DNA of 64,000 nt, taken from NCBI GenBank assembly GCA_026874595.1, contig CM049307.1:10517579-10581578 (forward strand). The letters are read 5' to 3'. The position numbers and the translations under genes were made by a program. Source of the stretch: Sipunculus nudus (Eukaryota; Annelida; Sipuncula; Golfingiida; Sipunculidae). Shown piece by piece: positions 45,716-58,679 of the stretch. The notes beneath the pieces were generated by a model. That model searched no databases, was not told the DNA's origin, and was given only the letters and a program-made list of their open reading frames with translations. Positions within the stretch are counted from its first letter, which is position 1; every line of letters begins with the position of its first letter.

Positions 45716-47628
45716 TACATTTTACCCGTTGTCCTCTTCTTTTTTGTCTTTTATTTAAGACATTTCTATATTATGCTACATTTACTTTCAATAATGAACT
45801 GATTTTACTTGTCAGGTAGTGAATCTCACCTGGAAGAACTATTGGATGTTTGGATCCTCACCAATCCGAGTCTGAGCGCCGGCCGGCTGCAAGATGGCTT
45901 CTGGCTGGAATTTCTGAACGAAACCACAAACAGTGCTCATGGTTTTACATACAGCCTTACCGAAGACGCAGTAACTGTTAGTGTACATTTACGATAAATC
46001 TGTATAAGAAAAAAACAATTTCATAATGTATACCCTATCTGTTTCCAATTATTTGAGGCAAGTTAAATTAGCAGATCTGTTCCGATTACTATACAAATGC
46101 TAAATATAGCAGTGAATCCTAAGGAACTCTCGTAGTATAAAACCATATACGTAGTGTATCTGTATGTATATCCATGACGATCAGTCAATGAAATAAAAGG
46201 ACAAATAAAATTCTAATACACCACCTTTCGATGAAATGAATTAGAACAATATAATCCAGGCAGTAAACATTAACAACGGTATCGGGAAAACAATATCTCT
46301 TGTTCATAACATGATGTGATCATTATTGTCGGTGTACCGAAGTGACCCAGATAAATCACGGCCTATATATATGCGGGTAAACAACAACATTTTGTAGAAC
46401 ACTCCACATTGTTATCATAACATATCAATGATGTGGAATCTTTTTCGATTGTCCCCAAAACAGGTATAAAATAAAATGTTGTAGGTGTATACAAAATGCT
46501 GCAATCCCTTTGTGAACATAGAAAGAAATTTATAAATTCAAGTAAATATCATGCTCTTCTCCTAGGGAACTATCGAATTAAAGAAATATGGGCACATGTG
46601 CCTGAAATAAAAGTATACATAGAGAACTAATTACACTCTTTAGCTTTTAAAAAAAAGAAACTTATGTGTACCTCCGCAACGAAGTTGTGGATTAATAATT
46701 CGATCGCTCGATTCTTCGTGGTCGATTATGTTTAAACAAACTTAAAACACTTGCAGGATTGCGCTGAAAGCACAGAGAATTACGTAACATCGGCCTGCCT
46801 CCGCCAGTATTTAGACGTAGAAGCAGGACTTCAGATTCTCGTCCGTCTCCAGGGGGTCACGTGGCAAAAGCGGAAGCCGTGTGTAGACTTCCTGCAGGGC
46901 TCGAAAGAGCATGGCTGGCCGGTGTGGGATATGTGGTATGACCCCTCTCATGGATATCAAGGTCAACAGGGGTCAAGGGGTGTATTCGCCGTTTCCGGTT
47001 CTATCGTCTGCTTCGGTAGTAATATCGCTGATAACCAGGACAGCACTACAGTCATGGTATGTATCTGAAATATCCTTAAAAAGTTCTTTTGTAATATATA
47101 AGATACTAAACGTTTTTAAATGGCATGTTAAGCCATATATTCCTCGAAAAATTTATACAAAAGACTAAAACAAAAGGAAAGTATTTGATTTGCTCTTGCG
47201 CAACATCAAGAATTGATTAGAACTCTATTATTTAGAAAGATACATAATTTGTGTGACTTCTCTGTATAAGAAATACATGAACGTGCTTTATTAAACCATC
47301 AAATTAAGCAGTTGAAAGTTTTTACATGGACAACATGATATCTAATCAGTTCTACCAAGGTATGCCTAATGAAATGGTGAAATGTTTTATAAAAAAAATT
47401 AGACCAGCTGCAAAAAAAATAAAGCTGCAAAAGAGTCAATTTATAAGAATGGTAATCCATTTATGGCTATTCGCAGGCCTGTGTGCAGCACCAGAAACTG
47501 GCCGTGCAGCTGATTGCAGCTGATCATTACATGGATATGTCGTGTACCAGTGTCCTTCTGGGTGGGTTCAACAAGAAAACACGTCAGCAGTATTGTCACA
47601 GAACAGGCCTGTGTGACGTTTTCGACGA
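43522..47628 (+). CDS. Gene B exons 1-6: signal peptide and DNase II-like region
   Basis: A hydrophobic leader is followed by SSSQC, AWWAVFR and GIYL. Exon 3 has GFWIIHNNTYFPPR and FYFCISI, exon 5 LQILVRL and IVCFGSNI. At the first HxK position the sequence reads V-N113-H114-F115-G, so His is shifted by one and Lys is Phe. The second site reads E-H276-G-W, keeping His but not Lys. H127 (IIHNN) is conserved. Exon 6 carries DMSCTSV and CHRTGLC. Confidence 0.78.
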
Positions 47629-48514
47629 GTAAGATTTATTATCATTTTTAAGCAGTGTTGTCAACCATGGGCGGACTGAGTCAGTTCGAGGCTGGAGGTT
47701 TCCCAGTGAGCAGACGGTATAAACCTACACGGTCACTAACTTAGACCTCAGTGTGTTCTATATACAGAGTGTTCCACGTGGATGCCCAGATCCCAATTAG
47801 AGCAGTTTTACCACTGAGTTGATTATTATGATAAAAACATAAGGAAAGCTATTCGAATATAGTCTTTAATGTTGAAAATCATTCTTATGTTAAGTTTAAC
47901 TTTTGAAAGCAGCTGACATAAGTCGGTTTTACTCAAATGTCATTATGTCTGCATCTGTCGTCCACCGATACTTTGGTGACTTTATATAGATTAACCCGAC
48001 AGTGATGTTTCAAGATTGGACATTGCGATATTGAAATAGAAACGAAGGCCAAATTTACACAGCTTGCATGAAAGTGTGAAACAGCAGCGTGACCACTTTT
48101 GTAACTACAACGGATTTGTTATTATGTCTCAAAACATTGATATATATATATATTGTAACGAAGACAAATTTTTCAGGGGAAAATATTAGGCCGATCCCGG
48201 TTTCGAACCCATGTTGGTGGCGCACAAGTCCGGCGTACCAACCGCTTAGCTAGAAAAGCAGGCTTCACTAGCGCGACAGTTCGATCCGCCTTTATGTCAC
48301 CCCGTAACACACCCCCTCTTAAGAGCGTTCTGCTATCAGGACAAGACTAATTATCCCAGGATTCACACTTTGGTGAGCTTATTCCCTAGGCCACAAAGTT
48401 TACCGTCATCCCAGACGAGCCCCCATTTTGTTAGGAAGACAAATTTTTCAGAGGAAAATATTGGGCCGATCCCGGTTTCGAACCCGTATCAGTATATATA
48501 TATATATATATATA

Positions 48515-48568
<54 letters not shown>

Positions 48569-51500
48569 AAAAATATATATTTTGTTTCATGTTCAGAAAA
48601 TATGCTGGTCTGAGAGGAACACCTGAAAACAGAAGAAAAGGTTATTATTTATTTTTTCCTAGCGGATGTATTTCTGCTGTTGTTACATACATTCATACCA
48701 TCTTGCCAGATATTAAAGACCACGGCCCTTTTTTAAGGGGGGTACGTGTTTGGTTGAGAAGGACAAAATACCTTTTGCCCCCTCACTTTTGATACATTAC
48801 ATATTTATACATGCCGTGATAAATCCGTCAATCATTTTATAGTTTAGTATTATTTTCCTCAATTCTCTTTCAATTGAGAAAATTTAGTATATTGTATGTG
48901 TCAGTTGCCTCATTGAATGTTAATGTAAATTCATGTTTATGAGTATTTAAATCAAAATTAAATTGGGAATAATATAATACTGAATAATGAGCAATTTTTT
49001 TAGTATAATGAAAATATATAGACCTGGGGCTATTTCATATGTGACGGGAGTGAAAATTATGATATCCTGGGACAGGCATTTTGTCTTGTTTGTCATAAAG
49101 AGGGAGTTGTAAGGAGATATTGAGCGGATGTCCTTATTTCGAGGGAAAGGGGTTCTTGCTTCTTAGGATTGTTACATTTTCTCAGCAAACAAGAAAAATG
49201 CAAAAGACTAATTTAATTGATTTACTCTATTGACATGACTACTTCACAGCCTATACAGTCCCATGATCTTAGTTTGTTTTACATGGTTTGTAGTGCGATA
49301 TCTGAAAAGGAACGAGGACCTATTTAGATATCTTATTCGGAATTCAAATGCTGTACTTGCGGTCTTCTGTAGGAAAGGTATAGTATTATAATGTAGGTCT
49401 GTTGAGATTCAGATGACACGCTGCGCGTGTGCAGTATAATATACATAAGGTTAATTCTGGTAACTGTCGTTCCGGAATAAGTGGTTGACAGGACACCCGA
49501 GCTGTTGTCGTTACGTGACTCTGACGGTTCTTTTTATCATTTAAGATAAACATATATCTTTAAATTGACGTTTGTGTCCGCTTTCATCAGGATAAATATA
49601 AAGATACATAAATATAATATTGATAGTGTTGCAGTTCGTTGAATGTTCCTTAGTAGAGCCTTCTCACACCAAGTGTTAGGGAAAAATTGAATATTGGCAT
49701 ATAGATACAGGAGACAGTTCATCTCGTTCCACGTGTTTATTCAGGCTGTCGATTTTGCGACAACCTTGGACACAAAGTAGAAGACTTTGCTAGCTCTGTT
49801 TGGGACGAGCTTGACGTTGATGTGGTTGTGGCAGACATAATGACGTACGGATTTCCAGAGGAGTTACTGGTTGACCAGACGCCAACTCTACGGTAAATGT
49901 GCACAAGTCTGCATGGTTTTCTTTATATAACAGTATTATATCGTAGAGATTTCGACTCCCGCTCGGTATACTTGAAGCTTTTTAATGATTTGTTTTTAGT
50001 GAAGCTTTCTATTTAAAACAAAGCTGAGATGGGAAATAAAAACGCCAGTAAACTGTCCACACCAGTCAGGAGATGTTGATACGACACCAGTTAGTAACTT
50101 CATGAATGGACTGTTTGTTGTAGGTACCGAGGACCCGGGGACGGTGGACGCACCTGGTATCGAGTGTCAGTCGGCATGCCCCCTCCATCTGACGTAACCA
50201 AATATATCAGCGACATTCAAAATAGGTATGAACTTTAGGCAATGTATAGCCAGATACGAATATGCATAAAATGAATATTAAAATTTAACATTACGAAAAT
50301 TTAATTATCAAGCAATTATAAATTTTCTGACAATTGTTACGCTTCTGTTGAGGAATGCGAAGACTTAATTCTTGGAAAATAGCTCGGGAAAAAAATGAAA
50401 CTCATGCTTAATATTTCATTCTTAACTTATACGTTGGGAAATTGTTTCCTGAATTAATTAATGCGCTTGCAAGATCTCACTACACAGAGTTTACAAGAAG
50501 CACCACGCTTAATGTTATGCGAGGTCAGCAGCTGCAATAAATATTTTCCGAAAGAAATATATCTCTACGCATCTGAAGTTAATAACAATATGAAGGATTG
50601 GCGGTTTTCATCTTTTAAGGCATGATGAAACTGAAGACGATGACAATGATAGTATGTCTGTGGCCCGGAACCAGACAACAGACGTTAGAGACACTAAAGG
50701 TACTGCAGTCCAATACTTAATGCGCAACATTTTAGTTTTCGCCATTATAATTTCATGGGGGAAATAGGAGCTAAGGTATAATACAATCAATTTCCTCATT
50801 GTTAATATTTTTCATATTAGTTGCATTAAGGTAGCTGTTTTAGAGTATTTCTTTTATTTTTGCTTACAAGATAAAGTTCTCAGAAGAAGAAGGCGAAATT
50901 TATCTGATGAAGATGAAGGTGAGCCTACACCAAAGAAGGCCAAGCAGGAGACTGAGACGGCGCGTACACCATCACAGACCGCTGAACTAGGAAAGGTCGA
51001 CGACAGTGCTGGAATAGGAAGCGTAGGTAGCTCCTGTCAACAAAAAGAAACAGGTTAGCCACACTATACAATCATTATTTTATAATGAATCACATGTAGA
51101 TTTAATGACTTTGTTTGCCTGGGCGTTTGAATAGGCGAACATAAAAAGACTAAAAACTTTCACAGAAGAGTCGGAACTGTTGGCAGGGAAACACTTGGAC
51201 ATCTTTGCTAATCAATGAAGACGGATATTAACTTAACCAAAACATACTGTCGATTTCTTTTTTACCCATCTGTCAACAAATAAGAAAAGATGATTATGAT
51301 GTTTATTGTATGCAAGTGTAACTGCGATAGGTAGGACAATGAATTTTAAAAAAAGTTCAAAGATGTCATGTAATTTTGTTCAATCAGTATTGTAAATAAA
51401 CGCGATCGTTCACAACTCAAAAGGTAATACACTACGATTTGTAAGAAGCATATCTTTGTGTCTATGCTTTAAACAAATTTTTAGTAATTATTGATTGCGG

Positions 51501-52876
51501 AATGTTTTCGTTATATACATACACACACGACGAGCAAAAGAAACGTAAGGGGAGCCTGTTTTTCTTTACATATTTACATTTCTTTGCTTCCAGAGTTTCT
51601 GAGATGCATTTCTTCTGTACCAAGGAACACCCATGGTACGTTCCACTTGTCTTAAATAGGTGCATAAATTAATTTATACTTAATGGACACTGTGTGGTCT
51701 GTCACTCTATTTTTTATTAATGCAATTTTTAAACCCCACTTTGTAGTCCTCGGAGTCACATGTTCGATTTAATAGGTTAATATTTATTATTCTGACCAAT
51801 CGCGTAATTATGAGGACGATACCTTTATATGGTTCATCTAAACGGTACTTTCAGATAACTGCCTAATATAGATCTTGCTGTAATGTGTAAACTGTGACGT
51901 TTTAATTTCTGAAGCACATATATCTGAATTGTACGCTGAACGTCAGATACTGTCGTTGTTGATGTATTTGTGTTATTGCCCTTTTTAATGAGTTACATTT
52001 AATTAGCAACAATATATAACTCAGTAATTCTGTTTACTGGACAAGGTCTCTGTATTTACTCGGGATGCATATGCCCCTTTATGCTGAGCCCGTCTTTATT
52101 GAGTCGATTTTTGCACAGGTTTGCAACTTTCTGGCGCATTATATCGCTTTTATGTTACAGATATATGTATTAGGGACTTGCCTCAGGAGTATCTCCCGCC
52201 TAAGAAAGCACACTTCACAGGTGACCGGCGTCTGTTGTTTGGCCAGCCAGGGGATTATGGATGCACACTTGTCCGAGCCCAGCTGGTATGTGGAGACAAG
52301 CAAATCTACACGGCCGTATGTGCCAATGGACCTTTCAAGAGAAACTCTGAAGTGAAGAGGAATCAAAAAATTTGGCATGCAGAGGGGCATCTCAGAAACC
52401 AAATTAAGAAAGATGCACCCAAAATCACGGCAGAAGCTGTACGTCTCGGTGGCGAGTACATGTGTCATTATAAAATGATAATGAACAACAGTCCGTGTCG
52501 TGACACGTGCAGCGGTGCCAAGGATGCCGAGCCAAAGAATATCCCCAATACGGTCGAGTTTCTCCAAGAAATACTGGGAAAGTCATTAACAAAACTTAAT
52601 GTGGAAATAGTGTTCGCGTTCGCCTTCCCGAAAGGGGACGATGAAAAATGGAAAGCCGCCATTGAGTCCATGATAAAACGTTCATACACGGTTAAACGTT
52701 GCAGATTTGACACTTCCTGGTGGGATGATCTAAAGAAGTCGACCCAAGACAAGGAAGAAGTTGAGAAGGCGAAAAAGAAGAGAAATGAGTATGACGTTGA
52801 TTTGTCTAAGAAACTGCAGAACTACGGACTGGAAGTGGAGTTTGATACGGAGTATTGCATTCGTCCCGGCAATTAA
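43522..52876 (+). CDS. Gene B: secreted DNase II-like / thioredoxin / AID-APOBEC-like deaminase
   Basis: The fourteen exons are 43522-43695, 44614-44760, 45175-45364, 45816-45976, 46757-47056, 47477-47628, 48597-48640, 49294-49377, 49745-49892, 50124-50225, 50620-50699, 50871-51053, 51594-51635 and 52161-52876, giving 840 residues. Every junction is GT-AG and every phase matches copies A and C. The order is signal peptide (about 1-24), DNase II-like region, thioredoxin-like domain with C419-R-F-C422, five consecutive Arg at 532-536 (furin-type), acidic linker, R592-C593, and the deaminase with H675-A-E677 and P714-C715-R-D-T-C719. This is the cleanest of the three copies. A CATTCAG acceptor just before the ATG suggests an upstream untranslated exon. 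The likely role, by inference, is extracellular or endolysosomal nucleic-acid handling, possibly in immunity. Confidence 0.87.
45676..45712. repeat. (AT)n microsatellite in gene B intron 3
   Basis: An uninterrupted TA/AT dinucleotide run. Another long (TA)n stretch lies at about 48494-48558 in intron 6. Confidence 0.9.
48160..48490 (-). mobile_element. tRNA-derived SINE-like element in gene B intron 6
   Basis: On the minus strand an A-box-like TAGCTAAGCGGTTGG (around 48241-48255) and a B box GGTTCGAAACC (around 48200-48210) are spaced as in a pol III promoter. A 49-bp piece holding GAAGACAAATTTTTCAG and the B box is repeated about 277 bp away near 48439-48487. The acceptor arms do not pair, so it is not a functional tRNA gene. 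Confidence 0.55.
49294..50225 (+). CDS. Gene B exons 8-10: thioredoxin-like domain
   Basis: Exons 49294-49377, 49745-49892 and 50124-50225. AVLAVFC and RKG lead to C419-R-F-C422. VVVADI is the next strand, and T463-P464 marks the cis-proline site. The closing helix is VTKYISDIQN. All thioredoxin landmarks are present. Confidence 0.82.
50620..51635 (+). CDS. Gene B exons 11-13: linker with RRRRR cluster
   Basis: Exons 50620-50699, 50871-51053 and 51594-51635. Five Arg (532-536) precede Asn and an acidic stretch (LSDEDEGEP), a good proprotein-convertase context. The rest is Lys/Thr/Ser-rich. Exon 13 encodes FLRCISS. Confidence 0.7.
52161..52876 (+). CDS. Gene B exon 14: AID/APOBEC-like deaminase domain
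   Basis: Residues 603-840, after a TTACAG acceptor. HAE at 675-677 and PCRDTC at 714-719 are 36 residues apart. The strands CTLVRAQLVC and QIYTAVCANG precede HAE; LNVEIVFAFAF and YTVKRCRFDTSWW follow, then a Lys/Glu-rich terminal helix. Same fold order as in copies A and C. Confidence 0.83.
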
Positions 52877-53859
52877 ATTTTGTGCATTGCTTGGATTTGG
52901 GTTCATAAATCTATCGATTCAATATCTTTACGATTTAGTATAAAACGGGTGACTTTAAAACAGCTTAAAGTAAATATGTATTCAGACTAGTTTTTGTATA
53001 AACATCACGCTAAGCAGAGTATTATATGCCAGGATAATAATCTGCACATTTTATATGACTTGAGTTTAAATACATAGTTATTATTGGAAATCAACAAAAT
53101 GCTTCAACAAAAAGTGATTGAATAATACATAACCTCTGTATTTACAAAATTTACTTGAGCTCATGGTGAGCTTGTTTTGTTTATTTATTTCCATATGTGA
53201 CATGCGAAAGATCGGGAGACGTCACAAGCTCAAACACAGACCACACTTGTACCGCCAATGATTGAAATAATACACACTAGAGCAACAACAAAAAACTGCC
53301 ATAGTAATATTTTTAGGATATGACACAGGCCAGATATAGTCCCTTATCGGCTTTATATTTCATCCATACTTGCGACGGTTCGTGCTGGCCGAGTTGGCTG
53401 TCATAATTTCCTATACAGATGGTGCTGCAAAAAAATATGACATTCCCTAGAATTCATGGGGAAATATTGAAAATGACCCCCTTAGGACACTCTTGATTTC
53501 ATTCCTGAATAATATGGACATTTCCGGGGAGTAGCCTTAGTGATGTTGCGTGACAAGGACTAAGTGCTACCACTATCGGTTAAGATTTATATGTTTATTC
53601 CATCATATATTTTATGTTTAGTTCTATAACTATATATATATTCTTATATGACGAAATGATACAATGAAACTGTTGTAGTTTTAACGGTTATAAAGCCTGT
53701 TATCAGTATGACAATGTACAGTGGGTATCAAATTATTTACTACATTAATACACGCTAAACACAGAGAAACTGGATATTTACAGCCCCATGATCTGAACCG
53801 ACCTACATGAACAAGGAAATCATATGATACAAACACACCAGGATTATCGTTACATTTAC

Positions 53860-54055
53860 AGAAGGATCTGGGGGGGGGGGTGTTGTTCAGGGGGCCACCC
53901 CGCCTCTCCTCGTCGCAACCTTTATTTATGGTTTCAGAATGAAAATTTGTGATCTAACCCCCCCCCCCCCTTTACTGGACCATGGGACCTTTTTTTCGGT
54001 TTTTCATTAGTCTTCCTGGGTAGGACGCCCCCCCCCCCCCCCCGCCTTTCCTGCA
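53860..54055 (-). mobile_element. Degraded MITE remnant with C/G runs
   Basis: GGATCTGGGGGG, GGGGGCCACCCCG, CGCAACCTTTATTTATGG and CATTAGTCTTCCTGGGT resemble, on the minus strand, the interior of the 27460-27680 element (GACTAATG, GGTTGCAG). The ends are not clear. Confidence 0.35.
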
Positions 54056-54450
54056 TTCAAGAGCCTACCTTGATTTACATGGTTATGTGTAACGTATCTT
54101 CCTCTCGCTATAAAGCCATTCGCTGGGTGTATATAAATAACTTACTACTTGAGGGCCATTAGTTATGTTGATTAGTAATTTAGTTCCTGGTAAAGAAACA
54201 TCCTGTTGATTAATCACACACTGTAAAGTGAAAGCTTGGTCGTAAACCCAGAGTTTAAACACGAATAGTACATGTCTGGCCAGTGAGAGTCTGAATTCAC
54301 GGGTTCAGCTTGATCGTTTCGCTGACCAGGAACTTTGCACTGATGGAAACCTTAGTTTAGGTTGTCAGCGTAAGCCGTGTCATGAAAGTCATGCTGACCA
54401 CACTTGTATAATGTGAGTAATTTAAATCTCATACTCTTAATAACCCTCCC

Positions 54451-55041
54451 ATGCTATCATAAATATTATTATATAACCATATGTAAGTTTTAATAAAAAA
54501 AAGTAACCCGATAAATAGATTAATCAATACAATCTATGTCATAATGTTGATATAACATTATATATATATATATATAATTTTTCTATGTTATATTTATGTT
54601 TTAACAGGATTTTTGTTAAAAGTACTACAGTATTGTACAAGTGTATATGTTTTAGGTATGTTTCAACGGCCTATTCCATCAATAATAATAATAATCACAG
54701 ACAATCATGATGATTTCTTGTTATATTTATGTTTTAACAGGATTTTTGTTTAAAGTAGTGCGGTATTGTACAAATGTATGCTATCATAAATATTATTATA
54801 TAACCATATGTAAGTTTAAATAAAAAAAGTAACCCGATACATAGATTAATCAATACAATCTATGTCATAATGTTGATATAACATTTATAAATATTATTTT
54901 GTCTATGTTATATTCTGTCTAACAGGATTTTTGTTTAAAGTACTGCAGTATTGTACAAGTGTATGTGTTTTAGGTATGTTTCAACGGCCTGTTCCATCAA
55001 TAATAATAATAATTATCACAGACAATCATGATGATTTCTTG
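54451..55041. repeat. About 320-bp tandem duplication at the 5' edge of gene C
   Basis: ATGCTATCATAAATATTATT at 54451 recurs at 54778. The shared block continues through AACCCGATA, TCAATACAATCTATGTCAT, AACAGGATTTTTGTT and ends with GATGATTTCTTGT near 54720 and 55041. The second copy ends about 55 bp before the chosen start codon of gene C. Confidence 0.8.
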
Positions 55042-55096
55042 TAAAGGTAACCACCAGTGTATTACAGATGGCGGAGTGACAGAGCTTCACATCAGA

Positions 55097-58000
55097 ATGT
55101 TCCGTTTTCTTGGATTTCTTCTGGTATTAGACTGGTGGTCGACGACAGTCTCTGGCAGTCGATGCTTGACGTCAGATGGTTATGACGTCACGTGGTGGGC
55201 CGTGTTCAGACGCCCAAGTTCACATTTTTACTTCACAATTGACAGTGAGAATGATGACGTCACGGAGGTAATTATTTGAAAAATCATTTTAGACGTATGT
55301 GTGTTGTTAATTACATATCCTTGTGAATATGACTGCAGAAAATACAACCACACATACAACCCTATAAATAACCACGATCCATTCTGGTTATTGTTGCCTT
55401 GTTATTGTAGTTTTGTTACTCCTATCAATATTTGTGTGCGTTGGACTAATGTTATCCTTGTACGTTGTATCACAACAAACATTTTTGTTAAAAAGCATCA
55501 ACCCTGAGATAATCTGTGAATATTTCTTGAATAACATTTTTGTTGATGAATGCAGGTCCTGTTCTTTTCTTAAATTAGTTTCAAGCATTCTTTCCTCTTA
55601 AAAATTCTATCTTCCTGGAGGACTTATATCAATGCAATCGTCTTTATTTAACAGAGTATTCCCAGTCGCTGAGCATTTTAGAGCATATCTTTGTATGGAT
55701 TGCACGTGGTTTTATTAACTTTGGCATTTCTTGGAAGAAGAAACTCTAGTTTAACGGTTAGCACGAATTACTGCCTGGATGCCTGTGTGGTTTTATGGGC
55801 ATTATTGTTTTGTTTTTAGTTGCTTCATCCTTGGGGTAAGGATAGTCCCCTACAGGCAACTGTTGAGGGTGCTGACCTCGGCAGCGAAACCACTGATGTT
55901 CTCACCTACTACACTGATTACGCTAATCTGCTGCTAGAGGGCGCTAACAGTTCTCATGTTCTGGTTGTGAGTAGAATTACTCAGCTTATTTTGCCATCAA
56001 CCTTCTGATTGATAGTCCAATTGTAAGACAACAATGTAACGTTGGGACTTAGAAAGATATAAAAAGACCATGGGAACAGGTATATGGTCATGTTCTGCGG
56101 GCTACCGTGATAAACATCTAAAAAATTCATAAAGCTGAAATAATTTGCCTGTTATACATTTACGTAACGTTTATATGTAACGTTGGTACTTAGAAAGGTA
56201 TAAAACGACCATGGAAACAGGTATATGGTCATGTTATGGTGAAATGTATTCTGCGAGCTACCGGTATAAACATGTAAAAAATTTATAAAGCTGAAATAAT
56301 TTACGCCAAATTTCAGCTATTGAATATCAGCCATATTTAGATCTTGCGCAAATAGAAAATGGAAAATGTAAAAGAAAAACAAATTGTAATCCCATATTGT
56401 AACTGACGGTTCTGCACTCTTGAGGACCAAAATAATTTCACCCACATAAAATTTACCCAAATATGGATATATAAACAAACTAATTAACCCTTAAAAGAGA
56501 CCCCTTCTACGAGAGAATATGAAATAGCTGGTTGAGTCCACTCTCTCTCTGAAATTACTGTTCTACAGAATTACTGTTGTAACAGTTGCATCATTCCGTC
56601 GATAGATGGCGTTAGGAAAGAAACTGAAGCAGATTTTAAGACTATCCAAAATATACTAAGGAGAAAAAGCCGTTTTCCGATTTTTTATTTTTATTGAGAA
56701 ATTTGGCTTGTTTTTAATTTTGCTTTAGTGTTACATGTTCGCACTATTTTGAACCCTGAACATATCGGCTATGTTTTTCATTAATAATTACCAACTAATA
56801 GCAGCTTCTCACACAGGCCCCTGTCAGGTAGCCGAGGGAATTAAAAAAAAGACTATTAAGATGATACGGTACAACTTGTAATCCCTAGTGAGGCTTGAAT
56901 TTTACAGGGTGGTATGATAGCACATGATTTTGGTTACGTCAGCTCTACCGGGTTCTGGATCATCCACAATAATAGTTATTTCCCGCCGAGAGAGGGCGAC
57001 ACCCTCATCACTGATCCACGTGACCCGCGCTGGGCTGTGTCCCTCACGGACGATCCTATGGCACAAGGCGATCCATTCTACTTCTGTACAACCATTGGTA
57101 ATGTCAAATTTTCAATACACATTTTCTTCTTCTTCTTTAATAAGATAAAAAATTATATGACTGAGGATTGTTTCATGGATATATATCTGTATATACTCCT
57201 GAGGAAGTAAAGGTGTGTTTCTATCTGTATGTGCGTGTACACGTTTGTAAAAAGTTGGAAAAGGGAACCGATTTTAATCACATATATGCTTATTGTGACT
57301 AGTTTTCTTTTATTTGAAATCATTCATGGTTTTTTATTCTTAAGTTGATAAATATCGATTTTACTTTATCCAGATAACAAGAAGCACTTGGAGGAGATGG
57401 TTGATGTCTGGTTGATGTCAAATCCAACACTAGGAGTGTCTGATGTGAAGGATGACTTTTGGACAGAGAAGTTAGAAGTGTCGTTTTATCCCGGGGTCAG
57501 CTTCCACTACCACACTGCACTCAAAGCAGCGTTTGTATGTCAGATATTTTATCATTGTATGCTTTTTTTCACACTATTGCGTTAAAATTAGAATTGTATG
57601 TTCTCCTTTCGGTTAGTTAAAGCAACCCCTTTAAGGAAGAATCTGTCCCACCATCGGTGTTACCTGGTTTATCGCTATTTTTTATCACGCCATAACAGTT
57701 CCAAAGACAGCATTAGAAAAATACACGTTTAAACGTCCATTGGAAAACTAAAAATGTTCTCATTTCACTTATATTTTATATATTTTATTTCAACATTCAT
57801 GTTTTTATATAAATGTTCGGTAGTGATACGAGCTACAGAATCACATTCCAAAAAAACTCTATTTCAGGCATGTTTCTACAGTAACACGAGAGAACTTATC
57901 AAGAATTGTCTCAGACAATACAGTAACAAAGATGCCGGTCTGCAGATGTTGGTGCGCATGCGTAGTCTTACCATCCATAACGTACAGCCATGCATGAACT

Positions 58001-58679
58001 TCATTCGGGGCTTTGACGAACACGGATGGCCAAAGTGGGACCTCCAATACAAACCATGGCAAGAGGTCCAACAAGTCGAAATCAGGAATGTCTTTGCGAT
58101 CAGCAGCTCTCTTGTTTGCTTCGGAAACGACATTGCAGTGAATCCTGATGTAACCGCCCTCATGGTAAGACATAAAGCCAACTCTGTGTGTTTTATATAT
58201 TGGCCTTGGCACACAATTGATTTCATTGATTACACAGACGGCAGCGTCATAGTTGTTGTGATTTATTTGTGTGGCTCCGCGTGTACGGCGTTTTTAAACT
58301 AATATCGTATACCCTCATCCCCGTCCCGTTCCATTCACACACAGATGCAAGCTCTCGATTCAACAGACGATCGACGCAACGCAGATTAATTGATGATACA
58401 TGGCGTCGTAAGCACAGTTTACCATCATTTATTATTTTTTTACATCATTTATTTGTAGGTATGCGTTGCTCATCCGCGGTTGGCAACATGGCTTTTGTCC
58501 ACAAGACATTCGGTGGATCTGTCATGTAAAGAGCTTTTAGTCGAACGGTTTAAACAAGGCATCGGAATCAATCCAATTCCCTCACCTGTGGCATCGCGAG
58601 GCCATTGTACTAAAACACAGTGCGCAACACAGAAGAAAAGCGATACCCGCCAGCAAGCAACGACAACACAGGATGAGAA
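55097..58679 (+). CDS. Gene C exons 1-6: signal peptide and DNase II-like region
   Basis: The leader is followed by SGSRC and TWWAVFR. Exon 3 reads A-H112-D-F114-G, then GFWIIHNNSYFPPR with H126 and FYFC. Exon 5 reads E-H275-G-W-P-K, then LVCFGNDI. The first HxK lysine is Phe; in the second site a Lys (279) follows His by four residues instead of two. Exon 6 is 221 nt against 137-152 in the others and adds a Gln/Thr-rich end after CTKTQC. Confidence 0.75.

Larger units (their letters stand above)
52877..55096. other. Intergenic region B-C
   Basis: About 2.2 kb without a gene. It holds part of a MITE with G and C runs near 53860-54050 and a large tandem duplication just before gene C, listed separately. 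Confidence 0.5.

Noticed and set aside
48180-48260. Possible tRNA gene on the minus strand
   Set aside because: A- and B-box sequences are present, but the acceptor and T-arm stems do not pair and part of the unit is repeated nearby; it fits a SINE better.
52139-52567. Antisense 142-codon open frame
   Set aside because: It is a shadow of the gene B deaminase exon.
57859-58226. Two antisense open frames of about 116 codons
   Set aside because: They are shadows of exon 5 of gene C, whose plus-strand frame matches copies A and B with correct splice sites.
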